Shown piece after piece: positions 29,823 to 39,453 of a stretch of 64,000 nucleotides of DNA (position 1 is its first letter; every line of letters begins with the position of its first letter). The stretch comes from Emiliania huxleyi CCMP1516 (lineage: Eukaryota; Haptophyta; Isochrysidales; Noelaerhabdaceae), in assembly GCF_000372725.1 (NCBI RefSeq), contig NW_005200507.1:942737-1006736 (forward strand). Reading direction: 5' to 3'. Position numbers and translations under genes: made by a program. The notes below the pieces were generated by a model. It saw nothing but the letters and a program-made list of their open reading frames with translations. It ran no database searches and had not been told where the DNA came from.

Positions 29823-31523
29823 ATGCGCTCCCTCTCTCAGGGTCGCTCCCTCTCTCCTGCTATTCTCCTGCTGCTATCGCCATCGCGCGCCTGCTGCAAG
29901 AGGGTTGTCGTCGTCGGCGCCGGCTGGGGCGGCCTCTCTGCTGCGCACCACCTCTCCAAAACTCCTGGCACCGAGGTGACGGTCGTGGACGCTGCCCCGA
30001 GGCCCGGTGGCCTCGTCGCCGACTCGTGGAAGACGCCGGGTGGCCGCAGCGCCGAGGCTGGCCAGCATGGCTTTTGGGACGAGTACGGCAACATTTACAA
30101 GCTGATGGACGACATTGGCCTTGACCGTGACGCCGTCCTAACCGGATACGCCGAGCAGGGGCAGTACTCGCCGAGCGGCCTCGAGGCGGTGTGGCCGGTC
30201 TACCGCGACTCGAGGCCGTTTGGCGAGTCCGGACCCTTTGCTGGTGGGCTGCCGACCGGACTCGGCCAGGCGCTGTACACGCGCTTTCAGAACCTGTCGC
30301 CGCTCGACCGCGCGACTGCCGCTCCGCTCGTGCTCGCCTTCTCCGAGTTTGACGACTCGCCCGAAGCGTGGGCAAAGTACGACAAGATCTCGTTTCGTGA
30401 CCTGTGCACCAAGCTCGGCGTCTCGCGCCGCATGTACAAGGAGGCCTTCGAGCCGATGATCCTGACCGGCCTCTTTGCTCCGGGCGAAGAGTGCTCCGCG
30501 GCGGCAGCTCTCGGCATGGCCTACTTCTTCGTGCTCAAGCACCAGACGAGCTTCGACGTTCGGTGGTGCAAGGGCAACATCGGCGAGATGATCTTCCAGC
30601 CGTGGGTCGAGCAGATGAAGGAGCGCGGCGTCCAGTTCCTCCCCTCCACGCGGGTTACCGACTTCGAGTGCGGCTCGGACGGCCGCATCGAGTGCGTCGT
30701 CTGCAGGACGACCGGCGGCAGCCCGCTGGTGCCGGGAGGCACGCCGACCGACGACGCGAGCGGCGCGCCGGCCGACTCGAAGGTGCGGGTGGAGGCGGAC
30801 GACGTGGTGCTCGCTGTCGGCGCCGCGGCGCTCAACGGGATGGTTCGCGGCTCGCGCGCCCTGTCTCAGCACGCGGAGTGGCGGCGGTACGCCAACCTGC
30901 GCGGGCTGAGCGTGCTCGCGACGCGACTCTTCCTCGACCGCGAGGTGCCGACGCAGCACACGGCCAACGCGTGCTGGGGCTTCGACGAGGGCGTGGGGAT
31001 GACCTGGTTCGACATCAAGAAGCTGCACGCGCCCGCATTGGACGGTGAGCCCGGCTCGGTGATCGAGGTCGACTACTACCACGCCAACTCGCTGCTGCTG
31101 CTGAGCGACGAGGAGATCGTGGCCAAGGCCAAGGCAGACCTCGACACGATGCTCGGCGAGCCGTGCCGCGCGGCGAGCGTCGCCGACCGCGCCGTCGTCA
31201 AGCTGCCGAACGCGGTCAATTGGTACTTTCCGGGCTCGTACGACTCGATGCCGGACCTCGCCTCGTCGTCCATCCCCAACGCCTACTTTGTCGGCGACCT
31301 CGTGCGCACCCGCCACGGGTCGTGGTCGCAGGAGAAGGCGTACGTGACGGGGCTGCAGGCGGCCAACGTCATCGCCGGGCGCGAGCCGGACGCTGGCGTG
31401 GTCCCGCTCAAGCCAGACGAGCCGCACGTCGCGGCGGGCAGGTCGGCGGTGAGCCTCGCAAGGACTGTGCTGGGAGGCGGCGACGCGGCGCGCGGGCCCT
31501 CTCTGGTCGACTTTTTATGGTGA
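29823..31523 (+). CDS. Carotenoid-desaturase-like FAD oxidoreductase, probably plastid-targeted
   Basis: A single exon of 566 aa from ATG 29823. The N-terminus (MRSLSQGRSLSPAILLLLSP) is signal-like, as expected for complex plastid import. It is followed by the FAD dinucleotide motif VVVVGAGWGGLSAAHHLSK and the acidic strand end VTVVDAAPRPGG. The C-terminus has IPNAYFVGDLVRTRHGSWSQ and EKAYVTGLQAANVIAGR, matching the second FAD contact of the phytoene/zeta-carotene desaturase and amine-oxidase superfamily. The family carries out FAD-dependent desaturation or isomerisation of polyenes; the exact substrate is unclear because the HGSWSQEKA ending differs from classical PDS/ZDS. It has a divergent arrangement with the calpain-like gene. 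Confidence 0.75.
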   Translation: MRSLSQGRSLSPAILLLLSPSRACCKRVVVVGAGWGGLSAAHHLSKTPGTEVTVVDAAPRPGGLVADSWKTPGGRSAEAGQHGFWDEYGNIYKLMDDIGLDRDAVLTGYAEQGQYSPSGLEAVWPVYRDSRPFGESGPFAGGLPTGLGQALYTRFQNLSPLDRATAAPLVLAFSEFDDSPEAWAKYDKISFRDLCTKLGVSRRMYKEAFEPMILTGLFAPGEECSAAAALGMAYFFVLKHQTSFDVRWCKGNIGEMIFQPWVEQMKERGVQFLPSTRVTDFECGSDGRIECVVCRTTGGSPLVPGGTPTDDASGAPADSKVRVEADDVVLAVGAAALNGMVRGSRALSQHAEWRRYANLRGLSVLATRLFLDREVPTQHTANACWGFDEGVGMTWFDIKKLHAPALDGEPGSVIEVDYYHANSLLLLSDEEIVAKAKADLDTMLGEPCRAASVADRAVVKLPNAVNWYFPGSYDSMPDLASSSIPNAYFVGDLVRTRHGSWSQEKAYVTGLQAANVIAGREPDAGVVPLKPDEPHVAAGRSAVSLARTVLGGGDAARGPSLVDFLW

Positions 31524-31604
31524 ACCTGAAGAGGGTGCGTCGTCCGTCGCGAGGGGTGTGTCGGTCCGGTGTGTAACTCCTTGGTCCCTCGCATGCGTCT
31601 TGCG

Positions 31605-32298
31605 ACTAGGTCCAGCCCTGGGTGAGCCAGATCTGACGTTTGACATCGCGTCAGATCCGTGTTTTCTCGTCTTGCGGTACATCTCTCCGCTCGCCACCTC
31701 ACGCTCCGCCGTCCGGCCATGGATGGTTCGAAGGAACTCCCCGAGGTCCATCGAACCATCCAACTCCGGTCACCGGGTCTGAACGCGCTCACAGCCTCAG
31801 GCCACAGCAGCAGTCTGCTGCGGCCCCAATACGCAAGTTAATGACCAGCATTGCTGCCGGGGGCATTCGAGCCGCCACAGCCGGTGTGCGGCTGTGCACT
31901 GCCACCTGCCCGCGGCTACGCACATGTGCGCTCGCATTGGATGAGCCCTGCTGATGGACCTGCGTGCTGCGTCGCCTAGCTGCACGAGAGCAATGCGGCA
32001 GGCGGCGGCCGTGGCATACACTGCGAGCACACTTGGTGCAGCTGCGAGGTGCAGCAAGAGCACGTCGTTCCTGCCTCTGATGCCACTCTCGCGGCTTGTA
32101 GCGCGTCACTCGCGCATGCTCTCCAGGAGCTATGGCGGGGGCGCGGGGGCTGTAGCCTGTGTTTGGCCGGTTCTGACCCGTTTACTATCAGTACCATGCC
32201 TGGGCCACAAGAATCGCACACGGGGAGCGACTCAGGGACCCAGTAAGCCGCGGAATCGCCAAATGTCACAACCCGGCTCACCCAGGGCTGGACCTAGT
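31605..32298. mobile_element. MITE with 25-bp TIRs and 6-bp target duplication
   Basis: The 694-bp element begins ACTAGGTCCAGCCCTGGGTG and ends with the reverse complement CACCCAGGGCTGGACCTAGT. CTTGCG flanks it on both sides (31599-31604, 32299-32304). Terminal similarity continues weakly into the interior (TGACGTTTGACAT against its counterpart). No transposase is encoded. A 6-bp duplication is unusual and narrows the possible superfamilies. Confidence 0.8.
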
Positions 32299-32339
32299 CT
32301 TGCGTGTGTTTGTCGTGCATCCACTTACTTATAATACGA

Positions 32340-32770
32340 GTAATTGAAATCTCTAGTCTTTTTTAGAGATTGAGAGCTTAAAGATTTGAAAGACTCCACT
32401 CGGGTCTACAGTGCTACCCAGAGATTTGAGACCAGAGATTTGAGATTTGAGACCTCAGTCACTCAGCCTCCGGTGGGAGACTTTGGGATTAGAGACCAGA
32501 GACTTGGAGAATGAGATTTCCCACACCAAAAGGAATCTGCGGTCGAGTTCGCTCGAGATTCAAGATTTGAGACTGAAGATTTGGACGGCTTCCAACCTAG
32601 AGATTTGAGAGCTGAGATTTGGAGATTTGCGGCGTGAATACTGAGACAAGAGCCTCGAAGCTTCTAGAAGGGTTGGGCGGGTTTGACCTGCAGTGAGATT
32701 GAGGTCCGAGGTCTGAGATTTGAGATTGAGATTTGAGATTGAGATTTGGGGCCCGGGGAGCCTGCGGCGC
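32340..32770. repeat. AGATTTGAGA-motif repeat field (left)
   Basis: Degenerate tandem copies of AGAGATTTGAGA/GAGATTGAGATTTG cover this AT-richer stretch, from AGAGATTGAGAGC at about 32365 to GAGATTTGGGGC near 32751. The mirror-image field is at 33610-34025. Confidence 0.7.
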
Positions 32771-32880
32771 CATTTTAATCTGCGCTCCTCTTTATGGCCT
32801 GCGGCGCCTGGCTTGAGCTTGGAAGTGTAAACGAGTCCGCCAGGGCGGTCTGCAAACACGGAGCGCGCTGCGCGCGCGGT

Positions 32881-33608
32881 CTACGCCGAATTAGATGAGA
32901 GGGACAGCGCTATCCGCAAAGGCTCGACCAGCTGCGGCGCGGGCTCGTCGGCAAAGGTCGTCCACTCCTTGGCGTACGGTTCAAAGCCGGTGTGCGAGTG
33001 GAGCATCTGCGTGTCGAGGCGCCACAGCATCTCGCCCTCAAAGATGATGTCTCGCGACAGCTGGACGTACTTGCGAGTCCGATCCATCGCGCCGTCATAC
33101 GGCACCTGCTTGCCCTGAGCCAGCCGAGTGACTCCTCGGCATATGAGAGGTTGTGCTGGCGCGGCAATCTGGGCAGCGCTTGCAGTAGAGGAGCCCGCCA
33201 AAGCGCCCGTGCGTGCAGTATACGGTTGGACGGACGGGCTCGTCGCTGACCACAAGGCGCACCTTCTGCCCTTGCAAAGCGCAGACGGCGCAGAACTCAA
33301 GGGACCAGGTGGAGCGGCGTGGACTTCTCCTGCTCATGGGAGCGCATGGGGTCGAGAAGATCCACGAGAGCGCTGATGCCCGCCTCGCTCTCGATGCTGC
33401 TGACGAGGACGTTGATGGTCGTGGACGCGTGCTTTGTTTGCATGTCGGCAGCGATGACCTCTGCGCGATCGGGTGTGTCGACTGGGTAGCGGGCCATGCC
33501 GAGGAGAAGCGCGACGATCTCATCCTCACTCTCGAGCGGCCACAGCTTCGTGGAGAACCGCCTCAGGCGGCGGCGAAATGGGCGGCGGCGGCGGCGCAAG
33601 CATTGCAA
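32881..33608 (-). pseudogene. Unrecognised gene in several frames, with a Cys-pair motif
   Basis: Minus-strand segments read as protein in turn: LWPLESEDEIVALLLGMARY and TTINVLVSSIESEAGISALV (33550-33350); FCAVCALQGQKVRLVV and YCTHGRFGGLLYCKRCPDC (33300-33165), a likely zinc-binding Cys cluster; then RKYVQLSRDIIFEGEMLWRL and HTGFEPYAKEWTTF to a stop at 32881. The gaps are too small for ordinary introns at every step. It is therefore probably a decayed gene or mobile-element protein, enclosed by the two mirror-image repeat fields. The family is not recognised. Confidence 0.4.
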
Positions 33609-34025
33609 GCGAGCGTGCTGCTTTCAGTCTCAATCTCAAATCTCGAGTCACGCTGCCCTAAACGAGTAGATTTCGGTCTGCCGAAATGATGTTTTTCGAA
33701 CGAAGCGAGATAAAGGCGTTGGAAGGTTGAGGAAGTTCACAGCATTCTGCATCGAAAACGGAATCTCTCTTGCTTGCAGTCTCAGTCTCTCCCACCCCTC
33801 ATCGAAATCTCAAACTCCCAAAGCGAAAAGGAATCTTAGCCATTTGAGATCTCACGCGTTTCCTCTAGAAACTCACACCGAGCGACGGGAAGACTGAGAT
33901 TTCGTGGCTGAAGTCTCGACGAAGATTTGGGAGATCTCAAGGGCGGGACTAGAGACTGAGATCTGCCCTGAAATCTTCAGGTCTCACTCCTCTCAATCTC
34001 TAAGAAAGACTAGAGATTTCGATGA
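33609..34025. repeat. AGATTTGAGA-motif repeat field (right, opposite orientation)
   Basis: CAGTCTCAATCTCAAATCTC and similar words recur from 33625, with GAGATTTCG/AGAGATTTCG near 34010. The orientation is mostly opposite to the field at 32340-32770, so the two flank the decayed gene as a large imperfect inverted structure. Confidence 0.6.
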
Positions 34026-34125
34026 CTGTATAATACTGCACAATGTCGAAAAGGCGTGGTCGAGTTCTTGCATAATGTGATCTCGGCACTCGAGAGCGCT
34101 ACATAAATGTGTGCCGGAGAGACGT

Positions 34126-34557
34126 TCAGGAAGGGATCATGACCCGCGCCGGCCGTGTGTGCTCGCGGAGCCAGGCTCTGCGTCGCTCCTCTTCTGCCCG
34201 CTGCCTCGCCTCTCGCCACTTGCGTCGCATCCGCTCTGTTGCGTCCAGCGGCGCCGAGCCGAGCCTCCGCAGGCCCTGCCCGAGCGGATCTCGCCGCCAG
34301 GCCCGGTCGAGTGCGGCGGCTCCACTCGCAAGCGCCACGCCAGCAGCGACGGCAGCCTGCTGGGACACTGAGAACCTGGGCCGAAGGAGAGGCCGGTAAG
34401 CCATCCCGCCAGGAAAGTAGGAGGTCTTGATCTGCCGCACCGCCGCGAAGCTGGCGCCGCCCGCGGCAGAGCCGACCAGCACGCCGGCTGCGAGCTGCTC
34501 ATTGCTCGAGCGTTGCGCGCGCGAAGCGGCGACGGTCGTGAGGACGAGCGAGAGCAT
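34126..34557 (-). CDS. Small hypothetical protein with two hydrophobic segments
   Basis: 143 aa from Met at 34557 (MLSLVLTTVAASRAQRSSNE). Two Ala/Gly-rich hydrophobic stretches (LAAGVLVGSAAGGASFAAV and AAVAAGVALASGAAAL) could be membrane helices. They are followed by a strongly charged helix (MRRKWREARQRAEEERRRAW). It might be an organelle membrane protein. The family is not recognised. It is divergent from the hydrolase gene, with a LINE relic between them. Confidence 0.45.
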   Translation of the reverse strand: MLSLVLTTVAASRAQRSSNEQLAAGVLVGSAAGGASFAAVRQIKTSYFPGGMAYRPLLRPRFSVSQQAAVAAGVALASGAAALDRAWRRDPLGQGLRRLGSAPLDATERMRRKWREARQRAEEERRRAWLREHTRPARVMIPS

Positions 34558-34719
34558 ATGTCTCTCTCTCGCTGCTGGCTGCGAGGAGAGGCACACGCAC
34601 CGCACTCGGCGTCCTTGTTGTTTACGAGACCTCGAAGAGGAACCGCTCGGAGGTGAGGGGAGGCGTAGCCTGTGGGGTGGGAGGGGCCTCCACTCGTTGC
34701 TGGAAAGAAAAGAAAGGTA

Positions 34720-34795
34720 ACAAAACATGCCCACCACACAGGATTTTAAGGAGAGGAGTGTGCTGTTAGCCGTCGCCCACCTGCCCCTGGGGGCA
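34720..34795 (-). mobile_element. LINE subfamily 2 3' relic
   Basis: CCACCACACAGGATTTTAAG, then GAGAGGAGTGTGCTGTTAGC and CGTCGCCCACC, match the LINE end without most of its tail. It lies 40 bp before the hydrolase start. Confidence 0.65.
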
Positions 34796-34833
34796 AATTC
34801 TTTTTCATCTCAGCGTCGCAATACGCGGCTTCG

Positions 34834-35679
34834 ATGTCGGCTCGTGCAGCTTCAGCCATCACTGCGCTCGCCGGGCACCGCGCCGTCCTCATTCCGGCCG
34901 CCTCTGACTTCACTCCTCTGGTCTTGATTGGCGGGACGGGCCAGTGGGTCGACTCGTGGACCACGCACGTCTCTGGCTTCCGAGACCGGCCGCTGCTCCT
35001 CTATGAGACTGCAGGCCAAGGGAAGGTTGCTCACGACCTCTCCGACATGACCCTCACACGGCACACACGCGACCTGCAGGCCGTGCTGGCCGCCGCGGGC
35101 TGGGCAGATCGGCCCGTCGACCTGGCGGGCTTCTCCTTCGGAGGCCGCCTGGCGATGGCGGCAGCCGCCTCGGGCGGGCTGCAGGTGCGCCGCGTCGTCT
35201 CCACCGCCGTGGCTTCCCGCCGCACCGCACGCGGACGCTTTGCGCTGCGCGGCTGCCTCGCGTCGCTGCGCTCGGGCGACATGCAGGGCTTTGGCTACCA
35301 GATCACGCTCGCCTCGTACTCGTCCTCCTTCCTCGCGGAGCACGAGGCGCGCGTCCCAAAGTGGGTCGACGCGTTGGCACGCGAGTGCACGAGCGAGGGG
35401 GTCGGGGCAATCATCGCCGAGACGCTGGCGACAGAGGAGGAGGAGCACCCGCTCCACACAGAGCGCCTCGCCAGCCGGATCGCGTCTGCAGGCGCCGTCG
35501 AGGGCGGGCTCATCATCTCGGGCACCGAGGACGCCTTCTCGACGCTGAGCAGTGGCGCCGACCTCGCCCGCGTCGCTGGCTGGGAGCACCTGCCCATCGA
35601 GGGCGCGGCGCACGCCGTGCCGCTCGAGAAGCCCCGCGCCTGGAGAGACGCGGTCAAGGGCTTCCTCGCGAAGCCATGA
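34834..35679 (+). CDS. Alpha/beta-hydrolase-fold protein
   Basis: A single exon of 281 aa. The nucleophile elbow is GFSFGGRLAM (Ser in G-x-S-x-G). The oxyanion-hole region after strand 3 is LVLIGGTGQWVDSW. The acid is probably in ISGTEDAFS, and the catalytic His is in GAAHAVPLEKP near the C-terminus. The cap between them (about residues 150-215) is helical. Length and order are typical of small hydrolases such as esterases or the MenH/pimeloyl-ester type; the substrate is unknown. RhoGDI follows on the same strand after 320 bp. Confidence 0.75.
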   Translation: MSARAASAITALAGHRAVLIPAASDFTPLVLIGGTGQWVDSWTTHVSGFRDRPLLLYETAGQGKVAHDLSDMTLTRHTRDLQAVLAAAGWADRPVDLAGFSFGGRLAMAAAASGGLQVRRVVSTAVASRRTARGRFALRGCLASLRSGDMQGFGYQITLASYSSSFLAEHEARVPKWVDALARECTSEGVGAIIAETLATEEEEHPLHTERLASRIASAGAVEGGLIISGTEDAFSTLSSGADLARVAGWEHLPIEGAAHAVPLEKPRAWRDAVKGFLAKP

Positions 35680-35998
35680 CGAGGCGGCGCGGTGCGGCGA
35701 GCTCGCCTGCACCTGATCACAGTGACGAGAGAGAGAAATCTTTACTCGATTTTTGTTGTGTTTTATGTTGTGTGTCGTTTGAGTTTTGAGAGAGAGAGAG
35801 ATCTTCTTTCCCTTGAGTGTTTCTTGTTGTTTTATGTTTGAATCTGTTTGTAAAATCCTGGTGTGGTGCTGGTGTGGCGATCAGCTGTTTTTTCTCTTCT
35901 TCGGCAACTTCCGTCTCTCTATTTTGGCTAAAGGCCGAAATAAAAAGAAACGCGGCATCGAGCCGCCCCTCTGTGCGCCGTCCGTCTAAAGGTGAGCG
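35680..35998. other. AT-richer intergenic region with GA tracts
   Basis: TTGTTGTGTTTTATGTTGTG recurs in altered form around GAGAGAGAGAGAT (35745-35830), forming a short imperfect direct repeat. It includes the 5' untranslated region of the RhoGDI gene. Confidence 0.4.
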
Positions 35999-36729
35999 AT
36001 GGCGGAGGACTCGTCCGATGGCGAGGCACACGACGACGACACATCACACGCCGCCCCGGCCAAGAAGACGCTCGAGGAGCTGATGGCGCAAAAGGAGGGC
36101 GAGGACGAGGCGATGCAGCGGTACAAGATGACGCTTCTGAAGCAGGACAGCTTTGAGAAGACCGACGACCCGAGGCATGTTGTGCTGATGGAGATGCGCA
36201 TCCTCATCGAAGACAGAGATCCCCTCGTCTTCGACCTCGTCTCGCCCAAGAAGGACACGGTGTTTGTCCTCAAAGAGGGATGCAAATACCGGATACAGGT
36301 GCGCGCCGCCAGGGTGCAGTCGGCATCCAAGAGGGGAGAAGTTCACCCACTCACCACCCGGACGCCGCGCACGCAGCTCTCGTTCAAAGTTCAGAACGAG
36401 ATTGTCTCGGGCCTCAAGTACAAGCACGTCGTCAAGCGCGCAATGATGAAGGTCGACACACACTCAGAGATGCTGGGCAGCTACGCGCCGAGCAAGCTCC
36501 AGGTGCGCTGTAGGAGAGAGAGAGCCACAGACATTCGCGAGCCGTTCACCGTCCTCGGCCCCCGCCACAGGTGTACCAAGTGTTCTTCCCCAAGCGCGAG
36601 TGGGAGGAGGCCCCCTCAGGCGCCATGGCGCGCGGCCAGTACCACGTGAAAACGACCTTTGTGGACGACGATAAGGTGGAGCACCTAAAGTTCAAGTACG
36701 ACTTCCAGATCAAGTCGGACTGGGAGTGA
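35999..36729 (+). CDS. ARHGDI: Rho GDP-dissociation inhibitor (RhoGDI)
   Basis: Three exons, 35999-36298, 36377-36502 and 36571-36729, join in frame to 194 aa; both introns (78 and 68 nt) are GT-AG. The acidic N-terminal arm (EDSSDGEAHDDDTSH) and helix LQ/MQRYKMTLLKQDSFEK precede the immunoglobulin-like domain. Hallmarks are FVLKEGCKYRIQ, then LSFKVQNEIVSGLKYKHVV, MLGSYAPS and the C-terminal ARGQYHVKTTFVDDDKVEH and YDFQIKSDWE. RhoGDIs extract prenylated Rho/Rac GTPases from membranes and keep them GDP-bound in the cytosol. The length is close to animal and plant homologues. Confidence 0.92.
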
Positions 36730-37233
36730 GGGTTCCACTGCCACGGGCACCGCAGCAGCAGAGGAGGCACGCTGGGGACATGACCGGGCCGAGAGGGATG
36801 TAGATATCAGCGTTGTCGGGCAGGACGCTGTAGTCGAGTATTATTCTCGTGTGGTATCGCCGCCCAGTTCTTGCCTCCCGAAATCCCAGCTCCCCCTCCT
36901 GGTGCGTGCTTCCGAGCCGCTCCGCGTCTCTTGCTCCTGGCTCTTGCACAAAAATGGGGTGCGCGCAACCTCTCTCGCGGCGGCGCGATGGCAAGGACCA
37001 AGGTGTCTTGACGCGCGTGCTGTCCCGTGCTCCCACTACTACTCGAGTAGACCGGACTTTGAACGGGGCAGAGAGCCTCCGCACGCGGCTGATGGTCTAG
37101 CAGGCTCCAGGGAAGAGAGCTCACGTCTGCGTATAAAGGGGGTTTCTCAACGAATAAAAAAAATGCGCGCGACTGCCCCTCGCCCCATTTTTTATTCACA
37201 GCGTGCCATCAGCCCAAGAACGCTCCTCGCTAA
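36730..37233. other. Intergenic, nothing recognised
   Basis: It spans the RhoGDI 3' flank and the 5' flank of the next gene. AACGAATAAAAAAAATGCGC and TTTTTTATTCACAG (37150-37200) are AT-rich spots near the next start. No repeat or RNA gene was seen. Confidence 0.4.
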
Positions 37234-37890
37234 ATGCCAGCCGCGAAGAAGCCCACGGCGACCAAGAAGCCAGCTGCCTCCAAGGCCTCGGACCAGCTCG
37301 CGCTTCTGGCAAAGGTGCCCTCCCAAGCTCTCGCCTCCCCGCTTCGCAGCACGCCGCCTGCACGCACGCGCCAACGAACGACACAGCGCGCACACCTCCG
37401 TCTCTCCTCCAGCTCCCAACGAGCGGCGATGTCCGTTGGGTGTCGCCACCGGAGCAGCCATCGCTGGAGCAGCCATCGTGGCACACCGCTGCCTCCGTGC
37501 GCAGGACGTTAGTCAGTGGATCCACAAGGAGTCGGCCGACATCAGCGCGCTGTACAAGAAGATCCCGAAGCCGGCCTCAGGAAACAAGGAGGAGAAGCTC
37601 AAGGCCGCCACCGACCCGCAGCTCAAAAAGATGCGCTCGACCCTTCGCGAGTGCCACCGGTGCGCGCGCCGCGCCGCCAAACTTTCCTCTCGTCTGCGGC
37701 GCCCGCAGCCCTCAGCCGCACGCCTGCCACGCGGCTTTGCAGGGCCACGACCGACATCAAGGACACGCATGACGCGGCGCTAGCCGACGTGCAGAAGACG
37801 ACCGAGGATGGGCTGCGACAGCTCCGGGGCGCAGCGGCAGCTTCTGCTGCTGTGATGTCTGACGCCTCGGAGTCGGACGGGGACTTTTGA
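37234..37890 (+). CDS. Small Lys-rich coiled-coil protein (hypothetical)
   Basis: Three exons, 37234-37314, 37505-37659 and 37743-37890, give about 127 aa with matching phases (0 and 2) and GT-AG introns. The protein starts MPAAKKPTATKKPAASKAS, a histone-H1-like Lys/Ala/Pro tail, then DVSQWIHKESADISALYKKI and LKAATDPQLKKMRSTLREC, and ends with an acidic SDASESDGDF. It may be a nuclear or chromatin-associated small protein. The family is not recognised; the exon model is supported by the frames. Confidence 0.6.
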
Positions 37891-39000
37891 GACGCTTCTG
37901 GGCTCGCTCCGCAGCGCTCAGGGATGGAGGCGTGGGTCGACAACAAAGGGGGGGCAGAGGGGCTTGGAGGGGGCGTTATCCCACCTATGGCAATCAATGG
38001 CATCAGCTTGGTCATCGTGAGCAGGGCCGAGAGAGGACGGGACGTCGACGCGATCTCGTCGCGTCGCAGCGCCGAACGGGTGGAGCGTGAGACCGTCTAT
38101 TGTATATCGCTCCCGAGATCTGGACTGCCTTTTTGGCCTCCTGCTGGATGAAGCGAGGCAGGGGCACGCACGCGCCGGCCGGGGGGCGGACCGCTGTGCA
38201 CCGCGAGGACAAAACGAAGAGTGACGGGCCAGGTCATTCTGGAGCTTTTTCTCCACACCAAGAGAGACATGCGTGATGCGTCGCAAGCCGCTGTGTTTTG
38301 TGCTCACAAAGTGTGTCATAAAGAGACCACAGCCCGACGCGCCCAGAGCGCGCACCAACCTGCAGTAGATGTGCGAACCAGCGCCTACGCCTTTTGTGAG
38401 GTGCAGCGGCGCGCGCTGTCTGGTGTCTCTCGCGGGCGCGCGCTCCGCGCGCTGCCTCGTGGGGTGTCTAGCGGGCGCGCTCCGCGCGCTCTGTAATCTA
38501 GTGCCTACTCGAGAGGGAGGCCGCGGTGGCGACGGCGATGGGCACGCCAGTCTCTCGGCAAGGCGCCGCTGCGCCTCTAGCTCTACCACGGGTCGGGCAA
38601 TCAGGACCCCGTCTCCTCCTCCGAATCGACGAGCGGGCACCTTGTCCGAATCGACGAGCGGGCGCGGTCGCGCTGCTCCTGCTGCGACCGGTGCGAACGG
38701 GGGTGGGCGGCACTCGTAGGCGCTGACCACTCGTTTTTGCAGGTTGCTTGGGGCGCGCAAGGGACCACGACCGCGCTGGGCGCTGCGTAAAAACCTGTGG
38801 CGTGTGGAGGACTGGAGCGTGGAGGTGTGATTTCCCTATGCATGTGCATGTGCATGAACATGTATCTCCTGATGATGAATCATAAAATGAATGTGTCGTG
38901 ATCACACGCGTGCGCGCGACACCCGACGCCGCACGCCCCCCACGGGAGATCCGCTCTCACTGGCCTGCACTGCACAAGCGCGCTGCACCCTGCACGCTGC
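37891..39000. other. Intergenic, short local repeats only
   Basis: A 20-bp direct repeat of TCCGAATCGACGAGCGGGC lies at 38618-38660. A duplicated GCGGGCGCGC-TCCGCGCGCT block is at 38430-38495, and an alternating ATGCATGTGCATGTGCATG tract at 38835-38855. I find no gene. Confidence 0.45.
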
Positions 39001-39160
39001 AGAGGCTAAATAAATAAATAAAACGGGCAAACTCTGAGACGAGATGGGATTTAGGGACATGTGTCCCCGCCCTGCACGATCTTGGTGTGAGGGATCTTCA
39101 ATCCGTGTCCCCTCACCCCTCGTCACAACCCGACACGGAAGAGCGGCAAGAGTTGGGGCT
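39001..39160 (-). mobile_element. LINE-like 3' end with (TTTA)n tail, diverged
   Basis: On the minus strand a conserved-looking end (CTAAATCCCATCTCGTCTCA) runs into TTTGCCCGTTTTATTTATTTATTTA at 39027-39004. It resembles the subfamily 1 tail but the body matches poorly. Confidence 0.45.
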
Positions 39161-39453
39161 GCGGCTACGGCTGCGGCTATGAGAGGGGCCGGGGTTGCAG
39201 AGGCTGCACAGTGCACAAATCCACAAAAAGTAAAAGATCGCGGCGGGGCCGGCGGGGATCGCCTCGAGAGCGAGCCTTGTTTTATATTTACACTTTACTC
39301 CACTCTGTTTTTGTGTAATATGTGACGGTCTAGACACTAGAGTAGTATAAACGAGTCCAGAAGTGCCAGTGCGCAGTGGTGCTCGAATAGCCCTCCGTTC
39401 CCGTCTCCGGGGACCGGCGGCAGGAGGATGGCGTCAGCCCAGCGCCGGGCTGC

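Noticed and set aside
30138-31427. 429-aa minus-strand frame under the FAD oxidoreductase
   Set aside because: Antisense shadow of a coding region with strong third-position GC bias.
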